Assembly: GCA_900551945.1 (NCBI GenBank)
Contig: URYE01000020.1
Span: 1 to 35,215 of the forward strand
Length of the DNA stretch: 35,215 nucleotides
Origin: an uncultured Eubacterium sp.
Lineage (GTDB): Bacteria; Bacillota; Clostridia; Lachnospirales; Lachnospiraceae
Reading direction: 5' to 3'
In this document: positions 1 to 7,918 of the stretch, one piece after another
Position numbering within the stretch: the first letter of the stretch is position 1
Layout: the number at the start of each line of letters is the position of its first letter
Made by a program: the position numbers and the translations under genes
Notes under the pieces: generated by a model
What the model saw: the letters and a program-made list of their open reading frames with translations, nothing else
Database searches by the model: none
Told to the model about the DNA's origin: nothing

Positions 1-996
1 GCCATAAAGAAAAGGCAGTTTCTTAATTTAAAAAATGATATTGTAACCATTGTTAGTGAGTTGTTGCTTTTTATATATTTATGCACAATATTATGGATTA
101 CGGGAATTATTGGGAGAGAATATACTTTTGAATTTTCTGTTTTCTCGCTTGAAACTTTTTTAAGTAGCCCATTTTATGGTGCGTCAATAAAAATGGTAGC
201 TTTAAACTGTTTATTATTTGTACCTTATGGTTTTCTTGTTTTTATTTTATCAAGAAAAAGTCCATTTTCTTTTGCAAAAATAGTACTTATTGGCTTTAGT
301 ACGTCTTTATTTATAGAAGTTTTTCAAGCCTTTACGGGAAGATTGCCAGAAATTGATGATATTATTGCAAATACAACAGGTTTTGTTGTAGGGTATGTCG
401 TTGCAAATGGTATGTATCAAGTAAAAGATATAAAAATGAGAAAGCAAGGAATTATTAAGGTTATATGCACTTTAGGGCTTTTATTAATATCATTATTTTG
501 TATATCTTTTTTTGCAAATGATTATGAAGCTTATAAACAGCTTGATGACTATTATACACAGTATGGTTTTAATGATGAAAATATTAAGTTAATAAATGAA
601 TTTAATATTTTGAATAATTCATCATGTTATACAATAGAAAATGATAGAGTCAACAAATCTAATTGTTACTATTGGATAGGACAGGAAATTTCAAACAAAG
701 CAAGTCTTTATAAGCTACAAGATTTGCCAACCAATTTTGAATTTGCACAAGAAGCAGATAAAGTTTATATAGAAATAAAATACCTAGAGCCACAGACGTT
801 TAGGTTTTACAACAATCCGTCTTGGGAAATGCTAGATGTTACACATATAGTTTACTGTATGAGTGACGGGACTATTTGGTATAGTTCCAATTATAATTAT
901 TTTGAAAAATGTGCTATATATGACAATTCACAAGACGAATATCAAGTAAATGATGATTTGAAAAATGAAATAGAAGAATTAGTTGGTTTAAAATAA
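1..996 (+). CDS. VanZ-family membrane protein, 5' end outside the window
   Basis: The reading frame is open from base 1 to the stop at 994-996, so the gene starts upstream of the window. The TTG at 61 has no ribosome site and lies inside the first hydrophobic segment. The N-terminal half has several membrane segments and the VanZ pattern: a loop with FVPYGF, then EVFQAFTGR, then the acidic signature LPEIDDIIANTTG before a final helix. VanZ proteins are named from a teicoplanin-resistance accessory gene, but most members have no known role. After another transmembrane helix, near residue 140 counted from the TTG, comes a C-terminal extension of about 150 residues with no recognised domain, probably outside the membrane. 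Family assignment is firm; function is not known. Confidence 0.8.
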   Translation, partial: AIKKRQFLNLKNDIVTIVSELLLFIYLCTILWITGIIGREYTFEFSVFSLETFLSSPFYGASIKMVALNCLLFVPYGFLVFILSRKSPFSFAKIVLIGFSTSLFIEVFQAFTGRLPEIDDIIANTTGFVVGYVVANGMYQVKDIKMRKQGIIKVICTLGLLLISLFCISFFANDYEAYKQLDDYYTQYGFNDENIKLINEFNILNNSSCYTIENDRVNKSNCYYWIGQEISNKASLYKLQDLPTNFEFAQEADKVYIEIKYLEPQTFRFYNNPSWEMLDVTHIVYCMSDGTIWYSSNYNYFEKCAIYDNSQDEYQVNDDLKNEIEELVGLK

Positions 997-1119
997 TAGT
1001 AATGTAAGTTTGGCGCAAATTGCAGTCAAGTTGTCGCACAATGTCATTCATTTTAAAATTACTAATAGCTATAATTACATCATAACAAACAACATAGACA
1101 TATCAAAAATGGAGGATTT

Positions 1120-1188
1120 ATGATGAATAGAGTAGCATTAGTAACAGGAGCGTCAAGTGGAATTGGTGCAATGACAGCGAAACAATAA
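1120..1188 (+). pseudogene. Short-chain dehydrogenase N-terminal fragment (truncated)
   Basis: A good ribosome site (GGAGG, 1111-1115) precedes ATGATG at 1120. The first 18 or so codons give MMNRVALVTGASSGIGAM, the glycine-rich NAD(P)-binding start of a short-chain dehydrogenase/reductase (TGxxxGIG). The frame then stops at 1186-1188. No more of the roughly 250-residue enzyme follows. The sequence runs instead into a piece of an AraC-type regulator in another frame, so a deletion between two genes appears to have left only this stub. It cannot make an active enzyme. Confidence 0.75.
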
Positions 1189-1639
1189 CACCACCAATAT
1201 TTGGTGCATATTGTAGTAGTAATGCAAGAGAATGTATAAAAAGAATTGCACAGTATAAGGCGCTTGTTGGAGCAATTACATTTGAAGTTAGTGACAATGA
1301 AAGTGGTGTTACTGTAAATATTAAAAGAGAAGATAATGAAGAACTACCTGAAATTATTGTAGGAATTGAGATGATTTTATTAACTAATCTTATACGAAAG
1401 GCAACAAAAGAACACATTGTCCCAGTTAAAGTAAGTGTAAAAAAAGCATTTGTTAATAATTTCAAAAACAATTAAATCATGTAAGAAAATTATTAGCAAA
1501 AAATTATATTAACAATACCAATTTATCATCAGAAGATATTGCATATTTACTTGGATATCAAGACTTAAATTCATTTTTTAGAGCCTTTTCACTGTGGACA
1601 GGAATGTCAGTTACAGCATATAAAAAAGAACAATCTTGA
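1170..1639 (+). pseudogene. AraC-family transcriptional regulator remnant (5' deleted, frameshifted)
   Basis: From about 1170 the frame reads SETITPPIFGAYCSSNARE and continues to a stop at 1473-1475. This resembles the arabinose-binding-type N-terminal domain found in some AraC regulators. Just before that stop, in an A-rich run near 1463-1472, the frame changes. The new frame starts near 1469, gives NHVRKLLAKNYI, then SSEDIAYLLGYQDLNSFFRAF, then WTGMSVTAYKK, and stops at 1637-1639. That is the typical second helix-turn-helix and C-terminus of AraC/XylS regulators. The first part of the gene is missing, replaced by the dehydrogenase stub. A start-less, frameshifted gene is unlikely to be functional. 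Regulators of this type often sit beside the enzyme gene they control, which may explain how one deletion fused the two. Confidence 0.7.
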
Positions 1640-1775
1640 TAAAAAATTATTTACGCAAATAACGAATTAAAGACTGTGCTTGAATGAGTATTTATTGGCA
1701 ATTGCATAGACTATGAAAGACTTGCAAAGAATAGTTTGCAAGTTGAGTAAATTCATAATTTATTTTATTATATAT

Positions 1776-1878
1776 GGGTGGGCTGTTGCATTAACGAAAA
1801 TTTATACAAGATATAGAATTGTTTATTGGTTAAACATCTATATTTTGTATAAATTTTCTTAGTGCGACAGACCCATCC
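1776..1878. repeat. 103-bp palindromic element (MITE-like)
   Basis: Two arms of about 42 bases are near-perfect inverted copies. The left arm begins GGGTGGGCTGTTGCA and ends in ATACAAGATATAGA. The right arm begins TCTATATTTTGTAT and ends TGCGACAGACCCATCC. The centre can extend the hairpin (TGTTTA/TAAACA), so the whole element can fold as one stem of about 50 bp. It carries no gene. Ends of the GGGnCTGTyGCA type resemble some IS termini, so a non-autonomous transposon relic is likely. A long terminator-like stem is the alternative. Confidence 0.65.
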
Positions 1879-1968
1879 ATTTTTTATATGAATAGCAACA
1901 TCTTCTATTTTTACCCAATATATGTTAATATATAATAAAAAGAAGATTAATTGAAAAGAGGTGTTAAG

Positions 1969-2559
1969 ATGGCAGATAACAAACAGGTAGAAACTGTGGA
2001 AAATAATAAAGAATATACAGTCGGAGGATATACATTTACTGATAAAAAGGCAGCAGAAGCGGCAAAGGAAGAATTTAAGTCAATCAATAATTTATCTTCA
2101 AAGATTAATACAAAAGACGCAAGACAAGTATATGCTTTATATAATTCAATTATAGATAAGAAATTATTTAGTACTATGGTAGGACTTAATTATCTTAAAG
2201 AATTACAACAGTTTTTATATATAAGTAAAGAAATACCAAATAATAGAATACGACCAATTCCAATTAATAGCGATGTGCAGGAAGTTATTGATGGAAAAAG
2301 AGAGTTAATACAAAATCAAAGTGAATTAAGAACTTTAAAAAGAGAACGAAATATGTATAAAGACAGATTTACAAAATCTGTTATTTTGAATATAGCATTA
2401 GTCGCGGCTATTATTGCAATGGTGATTATTACACTTACAAGTAAAAATCCTAACATAATTAACTATGAAACAAATCTTGAAGACAAGTACTCTGCTTGGC
2501 AAGAGCAGTTACAGTCACAAGAGGCTTCATTAAAGGCAAGAGAACAGGCAGGACACTAA
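1969..2559 (+). CDS. Uncharacterised membrane-anchored protein (196 aa)
   Basis: I do not recognise a characterised family. Start at ATG 1969 is chosen because AGAGGTG lies just upstream at 1957-1963; the in-frame TTG at 1951 would be inside that site. A -10-like TATAAT is at 1931-1936. The protein has a soluble N-terminal part of about 135 residues that includes YTVGGYTFTDKKAAEAAKEE, then a charged, coiled-coil-prone stretch (about 105-135), one transmembrane helix (about 137-157), and a short Gln/Glu-rich tail (about 165-194). No signal peptide is seen, so the N-terminal domain is probably cytoplasmic and tail-anchored. It stands alone between the palindromic element and the two-component pair. 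Confidence 0.75.
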   Translation: MADNKQVETVENNKEYTVGGYTFTDKKAAEAAKEEFKSINNLSSKINTKDARQVYALYNSIIDKKLFSTMVGLNYLKELQQFLYISKEIPNNRIRPIPINSDVQEVIDGKRELIQNQSELRTLKRERNMYKDRFTKSVILNIALVAAIIAMVIITLTSKNPNIINYETNLEDKYSAWQEQLQSQEASLKAREQAGH

Positions 2560-2749
2560 AAATACACATATTACGTCACATTTTAAACATAACTTTAAGG
2601 TAATATATGGATAAAGTTGAGAGCTAAAATAATTTTAATTAACATTATCAAAAACAGGAATGTAGATTAAGAGTATTGGCTTAATTAAAATATGTTAAAA
2701 ATTATAATAACAACATAATACAAATTAAAAGTGTAGAAAAGAGGATATT

Positions 2750-3427
2750 ATGGATAAGTTAAAAGTATTAATGGTAGATGATGAAAGCAGAATGAGAAAG
2801 CTTGTTAATGATTTTCTTTCAAGAAAAAATTATGAAGTTATAGAAGCAGGAGATGGAGAAGAAGCAATTGATAAGTTTTATGCGGATAAAGACATATCAC
2901 TTGTAATACTTGATGTTATGATGCCTAAAATGGACGGTTGGGAAGTTTGTCGTGAGATAAGAAAGAACAATTCCAAAGTGCCTATTATTATGCTTACAGC
3001 AAAAAGCGAAGAAAGGGATGAGCTTCAAGGCTTTGACTGTGGTGCTGATGAATATATAAGTAAGCCATTTAGTCCTAAGATATTAACAGCAAGAGTTGAC
3101 GCATTAATTAGAAGAACTTATATGGTAGATAATAATGAATGTATTGACGTTGGTGGTATAGAGATTAATAAAGCCGCTCATATAGTAAAAATTGATGGTC
3201 AGGAAATAGAGCTTAGTTATAAGGAATTTGAATTGTTGTCTTATTTTGTAGATAACAAAGGACTTGCGCTTTCAAGAGAAAAAATTCTTAACAATGTATG
3301 GAATTATGATTACTTTGGTGACGCAAGAACAATTGATACACACGTTAAAAAGTTAAGAAAAAAGATGGGCGATAAAGGCGATTACATAAAGACTATATGG
3401 GGGATGGGATATAAGTTTGAAGTTTAA
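2750..3427 (+). CDS. OmpR/PhoB-family response regulator
   Basis: A 225-residue DNA-binding response regulator. The receiver domain (about 4-120) has the acidic pair Asp10-Asp11, phosphoacceptor Asp55 in LVILDVMMP, Thr83 in MLTAK and Lys105 in ISKPF. A winged-helix Trans_reg_C domain follows (about 132-225), with the usual ending DTHVKKLRKK and IWGMGYKFEV. The ribosome site GAGGA is just upstream of ATG 2750. The histidine kinase gene begins 23 bases after its stop, so the two form one operon and are a cognate pair. A -10-like TATAAT lies at 2703-2708 but without a good -35. The signal and target genes cannot be told from sequence; the adjacent lipoprotein gene is a possible target. Confidence 0.95.
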   Translation: MDKLKVLMVDDESRMRKLVNDFLSRKNYEVIEAGDGEEAIDKFYADKDISLVILDVMMPKMDGWEVCREIRKNNSKVPIIMLTAKSEERDELQGFDCGADEYISKPFSPKILTARVDALIRRTYMVDNNECIDVGGIEINKAAHIVKIDGQEIELSYKEFELLSYFVDNKGLALSREKILNNVWNYDYFGDARTIDTHVKKLRKKMGDKGDYIKTIWGMGYKFEV

Positions 3428-3450
3428 TTTATATTAGGCAGGATATTAAA

Positions 3451-5181
3451 ATGAGAAGACATTCAATAAGAGTTAAGTTTACATTGCTTCTTACAGCAAT
3501 TATAGTTAGTATGATTGTACTTGTCGTATTTATTAACAACGCATTTTCAGAGAGGTTTTATATTGATGGTAAAAGAAAATTAATGCTTTCTAAATATGAC
3601 AGTATTAATAGCATTTTAACAGATTATTCAGCAGGAAATATTACAGACACACAACTTAATGATAGTCTTGAACAACTTACAAATAGTACTGCAATGTCAG
3701 TAATAGTTGTGAATAGTGATTGGACAACAGTATATGTGAGTAGTAATGTTGAAGATGAAATGATTAATCGACTTAGAATGAGCATTTTTAACAGTGACAT
3801 TTTTGAGCAGGACGATACATCAACAAATGAACAAGAAAGCTTGCAACAGCCACCTGACAACAAGGGAAACAAAGGAAAGTCTAAAAATGGTATTGAACCA
3901 TCAAAGCCTTCTGATGAAAGCTCATCACAAGATAATACTGATAATTTAGATGGCAGTCAACCATCTGATGATAATAATATAAGTGACAAAAATTCCAGTG
4001 ACCCATATATGATTAATATGTCAGGTAGTGGAATTGAAGAAACAAGGCAGATTATATTAAAAACTGACCAATATACACTTCAAAAGATATATGATACAAG
4101 ATTAGGTGATTATTATTATGAACTGTGGGGCATACTTGACTGTGGTGATTCTGTAATGTTACGACTTGCAATACAAGGAATAAAAGATAATGTTATGATT
4201 TCTAATAAGTTTATAACATATATAGGTATTGCTATCACATTAATAGGTATTATTGTTGCTTATTTTGTTTCATCATATTTTACAAAGCCAATAATGCAGT
4301 TATCAGAGCTTGCAAAGAAAATGGCAGCGATGGACTTTGATGCTAGATACGAAGGGCATGATAAAGGCGAGATTGGAATACTTGGAGAAAGTATGAATGA
4401 TATGTCAGCTAAGTTGGAAAGTAATATAGCTCAATTAAAAGCAGCTAACCTTGAGCTTCAACGTGATATTGATAAAAAGAATAAGATTGACCAAATGCGA
4501 ACAGAGTTCCTTTCAAATGTGTCACACGAATTAAAAACTCCAATTGCTTTAATTCAAGGTTATGCAGAAGGGCTTAAAGAAGGAATTACAGATGACCCAG
4601 AGAGTATGGACTTTTATTGTAGTGTAATAATAGACGAAGCAAGTAAAATGAATACAATGGTTAAAAAGCTTTTAACACTTAATCAGATAGAATTTGGCAA
4701 TGAAGAGCTTGTTATGGAAAGATTTGATATAATAGAGCTTGTTTCTTCCGTTGTTAATGCTAATGAATTAAGAGCTAACCAAAAAGGTATAAAGATGATA
4801 TTTAATCAGACCGATGAACATATTGACGTATGGTCGGATGAGTATAAGATAGAGGAAGTTATAACTAACTATATCTCTAATGCAATTAATCACTGTGATT
4901 TCGATAAGATAATTGAAGTAAATGTAAAGAAGGTAGATAATGATAATGTAAGAGTTAGTGTATTTAACACTGGAAAGAATATACCTGATGAAGATATCGA
5001 CAATATCTGGGGCAAGTTCTACAAAGTAGACAAAGCTAGAACAAGAGAGTATGGTGGTAACGGTATAGGTTTATCAATAGTAAAAGCTATTATGGATTCT
5101 TATGGAAAACAATACGGAGTACGCAATTTAGAAAATGGAGTAGAATTCTGGTTTGACCTAGACGCTAAATCTATGGTATAA
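3451..5181 (+). CDS. HisKA-type sensor histidine kinase
   Basis: A 576-residue sensor kinase, partner of the regulator just upstream. There is a transmembrane helix at about 10-30, an extracytoplasmic sensor region to about 250, a second helix at about 254-276, a HAMP domain (about 277-330) and a HisKA dimerisation domain with phosphorylated His359 in FLSNVSHELKTP. The HATPase domain follows with the N box (ITNYISNAINHC) and G boxes (IWGKFYKVDKARTREYGGNGIGLSIV). The sensor region carries an inserted low-complexity segment, about 117-187, rich in Ser, Asp, Asn, Gln and Pro. It interrupts an otherwise ordinary periplasmic-type domain and may be a flexible linker in the cell-wall layer. The ligand is not predictable. 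Confidence 0.95.
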   Translation: MRRHSIRVKFTLLLTAIIVSMIVLVVFINNAFSERFYIDGKRKLMLSKYDSINSILTDYSAGNITDTQLNDSLEQLTNSTAMSVIVVNSDWTTVYVSSNVEDEMINRLRMSIFNSDIFEQDDTSTNEQESLQQPPDNKGNKGKSKNGIEPSKPSDESSSQDNTDNLDGSQPSDDNNISDKNSSDPYMINMSGSGIEETRQIILKTDQYTLQKIYDTRLGDYYYELWGILDCGDSVMLRLAIQGIKDNVMISNKFITYIGIAITLIGIIVAYFVSSYFTKPIMQLSELAKKMAAMDFDARYEGHDKGEIGILGESMNDMSAKLESNIAQLKAANLELQRDIDKKNKIDQMRTEFLSNVSHELKTPIALIQGYAEGLKEGITDDPESMDFYCSVIIDEASKMNTMVKKLLTLNQIEFGNEELVMERFDIIELVSSVVNANELRANQKGIKMIFNQTDEHIDVWSDEYKIEEVITNYISNAINHCDFDKIIEVNVKKVDNDNVRVSVFNTGKNIPDEDIDNIWGKFYKVDKARTREYGGNGIGLSIVKAIMDSYGKQYGVRNLENGVEFWFDLDAKSMV

Positions 5182-5218
5182 TTATCTAACTAATGAGCAG
5201 TGCCTAAAAACAAAGAAC

Positions 5219-5262
5219 AATGATTGCTTTGCTAGCAAGAGCAATCATTAGGCTTTATTTTT
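5219..5262 (+). terminator. Hairpin terminator after the histidine kinase gene
   Basis: AATGATTGCT (5219-5228) pairs with AGCAATCATT (5240-5249); the spacer can also fold (TTGCTAGCAA). The stem is followed by GGCTTTATTTTT, a T-rich tail expected of an intrinsic terminator. It lies 38 bases after the kinase stop codon. Confidence 0.7.
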
Positions 5263-5264
5263 AG

Positions 5265-5310
5265 ATAGGGCGAAGCCCTACATCAATATCAATTATAGAT
5301 TGATATTGAT
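5265..5310. repeat. Two further inverted repeats upstream of the lipoprotein gene
   Basis: AGGGCGAAGCCCT forms a tight 5-bp stem at 5267-5279. It is followed at once by a perfect 12-bp inverted repeat, ATCAATATCAAT (5282-5293) and ATTGATATTGAT (5299-5310), with a 5-base spacer. The second repeat is AT-only apart from its C/G positions, has no T-run and could be an operator or a leader hairpin for the gene at 5385. Function is not known. Confidence 0.5.
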
Positions 5311-5384
5311 GAAAGACACTGTGGAGTAGTAGGAAAAATAAAAAAGTTTTGTTTTTAGATATATTATACAATTGGAGGATTGTT

Positions 5385-6137
5385 ATGAAGAAGTTAGTTA
5401 CAGTGTGTTTGGGTGTTGCAATGGCATTATCTATAACAGGTTGTGGAGATAAAGTTACACTTACAGAAGAACAGAATGATTTGATAGCAGAATATGTAGC
5501 AGGTGTTATGTTAAAGCACTCTTATGAGAATGAATGGAATTATCAAAAGCTTAATATTGCACAAAATACATATACTTCAAAAGGCAGTATGAATAATAAT
5601 ACAACTGCTGCCACAACAAATGCAAATCAGCAGGCAAGTACTTCTAGCGCTACTAATACAACACAGTCATCAACAACAGCAACAAAGGCTACTGGAACAG
5701 TAGTTACAGGTGATGTTATAGCAGACCTTAAAAATGTGTTAAATCTTAAAAGTGCAGATATTTCATATTCAAAATATGTTGTAAGTGATAGATATCCTAC
5801 TGATGAATTTGCAATATGTGTACCAGCTAGTGAAGGTTGTAAAGTAATTGCAGTAGAATTTGCAATTAACAATAATACAGCGCAAGCAATTGAAGCTAAC
5901 ACAGCTACAAGTGGTGTCAACTTTGAGATTAATATTAATGGAACAAAAGTTAAACAGTTGACTTCTATTTTAAAGAATGATATTTCAGCACTTAGTAAAG
6001 TTAATATTCCTGCGGGTTCTGGATATACGGCAGTAGCATTGTTCCAGGTAGCAGATAAAGTAGCAGAGAATATTTCATCGATATCTATTGAGGCATATCA
6101 AGATAATACATTGTTAGGTACTATACCTATGAATTAA
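5385..6137 (+). CDS. Secreted lipoprotein of unknown function
   Basis: A 250-residue protein starting at ATG 5385, with ribosome site TTGGAGGA at 5373-5380. The N-terminus is a lipoprotein signal peptide: Lys2-Lys3, a hydrophobic core, and lipobox SITGC with lipidated Cys20. After it come a short helical region (about 25-60) and a Thr/Ser/Asn/Gln-rich linker (about 66-110). A beta-rich C-terminal domain (about 115-250) resembles the immunoglobulin-like DUF4352/DUF5067 type found in many surface lipoproteins of Clostridia. That last comparison is from general resemblance only. It should sit on the outer face of the cytoplasmic membrane. It follows the two-component operon after a terminator and inverted repeats, so it may be separately transcribed and possibly a target of that pair. 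Confidence 0.8.
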   Translation: MKKLVTVCLGVAMALSITGCGDKVTLTEEQNDLIAEYVAGVMLKHSYENEWNYQKLNIAQNTYTSKGSMNNNTTAATTNANQQASTSSATNTTQSSTTATKATGTVVTGDVIADLKNVLNLKSADISYSKYVVSDRYPTDEFAICVPASEGCKVIAVEFAINNNTAQAIEANTATSGVNFEININGTKVKQLTSILKNDISALSKVNIPAGSGYTAVALFQVADKVAENISSISIEAYQDNTLLGTIPMN

Positions 6138-6256
6138 TATTATTATTGTAATTACAGAATTTTAAGCTATGAGAAACCTGCATATAGTATTCTAATTTTA
6201 TCGTGACAGTTGTTAGGTTTTGTGCAAGCACATAGTTAATTAGCTGTGTAATGTAT

Positions 6257-6296
6257 AAGTACCACTACTTATTGCGAGAAGTAGTGGTACTTATTT
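6257..6296. terminator. Strong hairpin between convergent lipoprotein and pectinesterase genes
   Basis: A perfect 14-bp inverted repeat, AAGTACCACTACTT (6257-6270) and AAGTAGTGGTACTT (6279-6292), with an 8-base loop. It is followed on the plus strand by ATTTATAG. It lies between two genes that face each other and most likely ends transcription from the lipoprotein gene, perhaps from both sides. The rest of 6138-6399 is AT-rich with no gene. Confidence 0.65.
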
Positions 6297-6399
6297 ATAG
6301 TTAAATAATAAATTAGCTTTTAAATATCATTTAATTATTAATTAATTTGATATTTTTTATAAATTTTGGCTATTATGACAAACATTAATATTGATAGCT

Positions 6400-7338
6400 T
6401 TAAAATCCAAGTACATTTTTCCTTGTATATATTAAAGCTTCTTCATCAGTGAGCTGATGTACATATTCTGGGCGTTTGTTAGGAACGTAGCCATCACCTG
6501 TACATTTGTATTCTGCATAATAACAAGTTTTGTGAGACTCTGGTTTATTCCAATCGTGAAATCCTGTTTCTGTAATTTGACCACTCATATTACATTTTAT
6601 AAATACAACTTTAGCATGTATTCTCCAGGGACGTGTAAGCATTACAGTTCTGTCAGGGCAGTTTCCAGTAAAGTTGCAATTTTCAAATACATATCCAAAT
6701 TGTTCACCTTCATAAGTAGATGGTGCAGTATAAAAAGAGTTAATTTCTTCATTTCTATTAAGTGCATATAATTCACAATTCTTAAAATAGGCTGTAGCAC
6801 TTCCAAAAATAAAATCAACTTCTCCACTTATAAAGCAATCTTCATATAGTTGATGTCCAACAACTCTTTCACAAAACTCAGTCGGGCCGACAAAGCCACC
6901 TTTTTGTTTTTCTTTAAGAGGGAGAGGCCCTGTAAATAAAGTATCTTGATGACCTAACAAGCGACAATTTTTGAAAATAATATGGTCACCCTCAGCATAC
7001 ACAGCAATAGCTTGTCCGACATCTTTTCCAAAGCCTGATGAATTTTCAAATGTAATATTGTATGCGCTGAAGTTATTAGCATGAACAAAAAAAGTATATG
7101 AACGAAAAGTTCCTCTTTTTGAACCGTCTTCCATAGGCATAAGAGCATAAAAACCTTCTGTTATTACGGTGTCGTTAGCATTTTCACCTATCAAAGTAAC
7201 ATTGTTAGCAGTAATTTCTACACGTTCCTTATAAATACCATTTTTAATAAAAATTGTTTCGTTTCCGTTAGGAATACTCTTTACAGCATCATTTACAGAA
7301 GTAAAATCGCCAGTTCCGTCTTTTGCTACAGTAATCAT
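6400..7338 (-). CDS. Pectin methylesterase without signal peptide (CE8)
   Basis: A 312-residue carbohydrate esterase family 8 enzyme, which removes methyl groups from pectin homogalacturonan. The right-handed beta-helix carries all the family motifs: GQAIA with Gln109, GHQDTLF with Gln131 and Asp132, GEVDFIFG with nucleophile Asp175, and TRPWR with Arg236 and Trp238. The protein begins MITVAKDGTGDFTSV, directly at the catalytic fold, so there is no signal peptide and it should act in the cytoplasm, on imported methylated oligogalacturonides. The start at 7338 has the minus-strand site GAGGTAAC upstream and a -10-like TATAAT at 7409-7404. It is a single gene with no pectate lyase beside it in this window. 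Confidence 0.93.
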   Translation of the reverse strand: MITVAKDGTGDFTSVNDAVKSIPNGNETIFIKNGIYKERVEITANNVTLIGENANDTVITEGFYALMPMEDGSKRGTFRSYTFFVHANNFSAYNITFENSSGFGKDVGQAIAVYAEGDHIIFKNCRLLGHQDTLFTGPLPLKEKQKGGFVGPTEFCERVVGHQLYEDCFISGEVDFIFGSATAYFKNCELYALNRNEEINSFYTAPSTYEGEQFGYVFENCNFTGNCPDRTVMLTRPWRIHAKVVFIKCNMSGQITETGFHDWNKPESHKTCYYAEYKCTGDGYVPNKRPEYVHQLTDEEALIYTRKNVLGF

Positions 7339-7419
7339 TTTGTTACCTCATTTCTTTTTAATTAAGCTAAAATATTTTGTAATAGCTGTTTTTACATTGT
7401 TACATTATAGCATAAATAT

Positions 7420-7448
7420 TAGACAATTAAAATAAAAAGGTGTATACT
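7420..7448 (+). promoter_or_regulatory. Promoter for the GNAT-glycosyltransferase pair
   Basis: TAGACA (7420-7425), 17-base spacer, TATACT (7443-7448). The next gene starts at 7496. The divergent pectinesterase gene has its own -10-like box at 7404-7409 on the other strand, so the two promoters lie back to back. Confidence 0.5.
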
Positions 7449-7495
7449 GTGAACTCAAAGATAAAATGAAATTTAATTATAAGGAGCAATATAAA

Positions 7496-7918
7496 ATGTT
7501 GACATTTGTTGAAGATAATAAAGATGTGAATATATATTTAGACTTAAGAAAAAAGGTTAATTGGATAGAGCTTACAACTAAACAGGCGCAAAAAGCATTA
7601 GATAACAGCCTTAAAATAGTTACAGTATACGATGATGGTGAGCCTATTGGAATGGGAAGAATAGTTGGAGATGGGGCAGTAATCTGCTATATTCAAGATT
7701 TAATTATTATCCCAGAGTATCAAGGAAAGCACATTGGAAGTATGTTAATAGAAAAACTTATAAGCTATGTTAAATCTATAACAATACCAGATTCAAGAAT
7801 GATGTTATGTTTAATGTGTGCAAAAGGTAGAGAAGTATTTTATGAAAAGCATGGGTTTATAGCAAGACCAACCGAAGCTCTAGGTCCAGGAATGATACAG
7901 TACATAAGGATTGAATAA
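7496..7918 (+). CDS. GNAT-family N-acetyltransferase
   Basis: A 140-residue GNAT acetyltransferase. ATG 7496 is preferred to ATG 7466 because AAGGAG at 7481-7486 sits at the right distance and the extra ten residues of the longer form are not family-like. The acetyl-CoA-binding motif A is clear: a strand with IQDLIIIPEYQGKHIGSMLIEKL (positions about 75-97, with the Q-G-K-x-I-G pyrophosphate loop). A later FYEKHGF matches motif B. The acceptor substrate is unknown. Its stop codon overlaps the start of the next gene by one base (TAATG), so the two are translationally coupled. Confidence 0.88.
   Translation: MLTFVEDNKDVNIYLDLRKKVNWIELTTKQAQKALDNSLKIVTVYDDGEPIGMGRIVGDGAVICYIQDLIIIPEYQGKHIGSMLIEKLISYVKSITIPDSRMMLCLMCAKGREVFYEKHGFIARPTEALGPGMIQYIRIE

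Noticed and set aside
61..63. TTG at 61 as the real start of the VanZ-family gene
   Set aside because: No ribosome site, and the frame is open and protein-like back to base 1, so the gene starts upstream.
1118..1471. A 117-codon minus-strand frame
   Set aside because: It is the reverse of the AraC-type remnant, with a low-complexity Leu/Ser product and no ribosome site.
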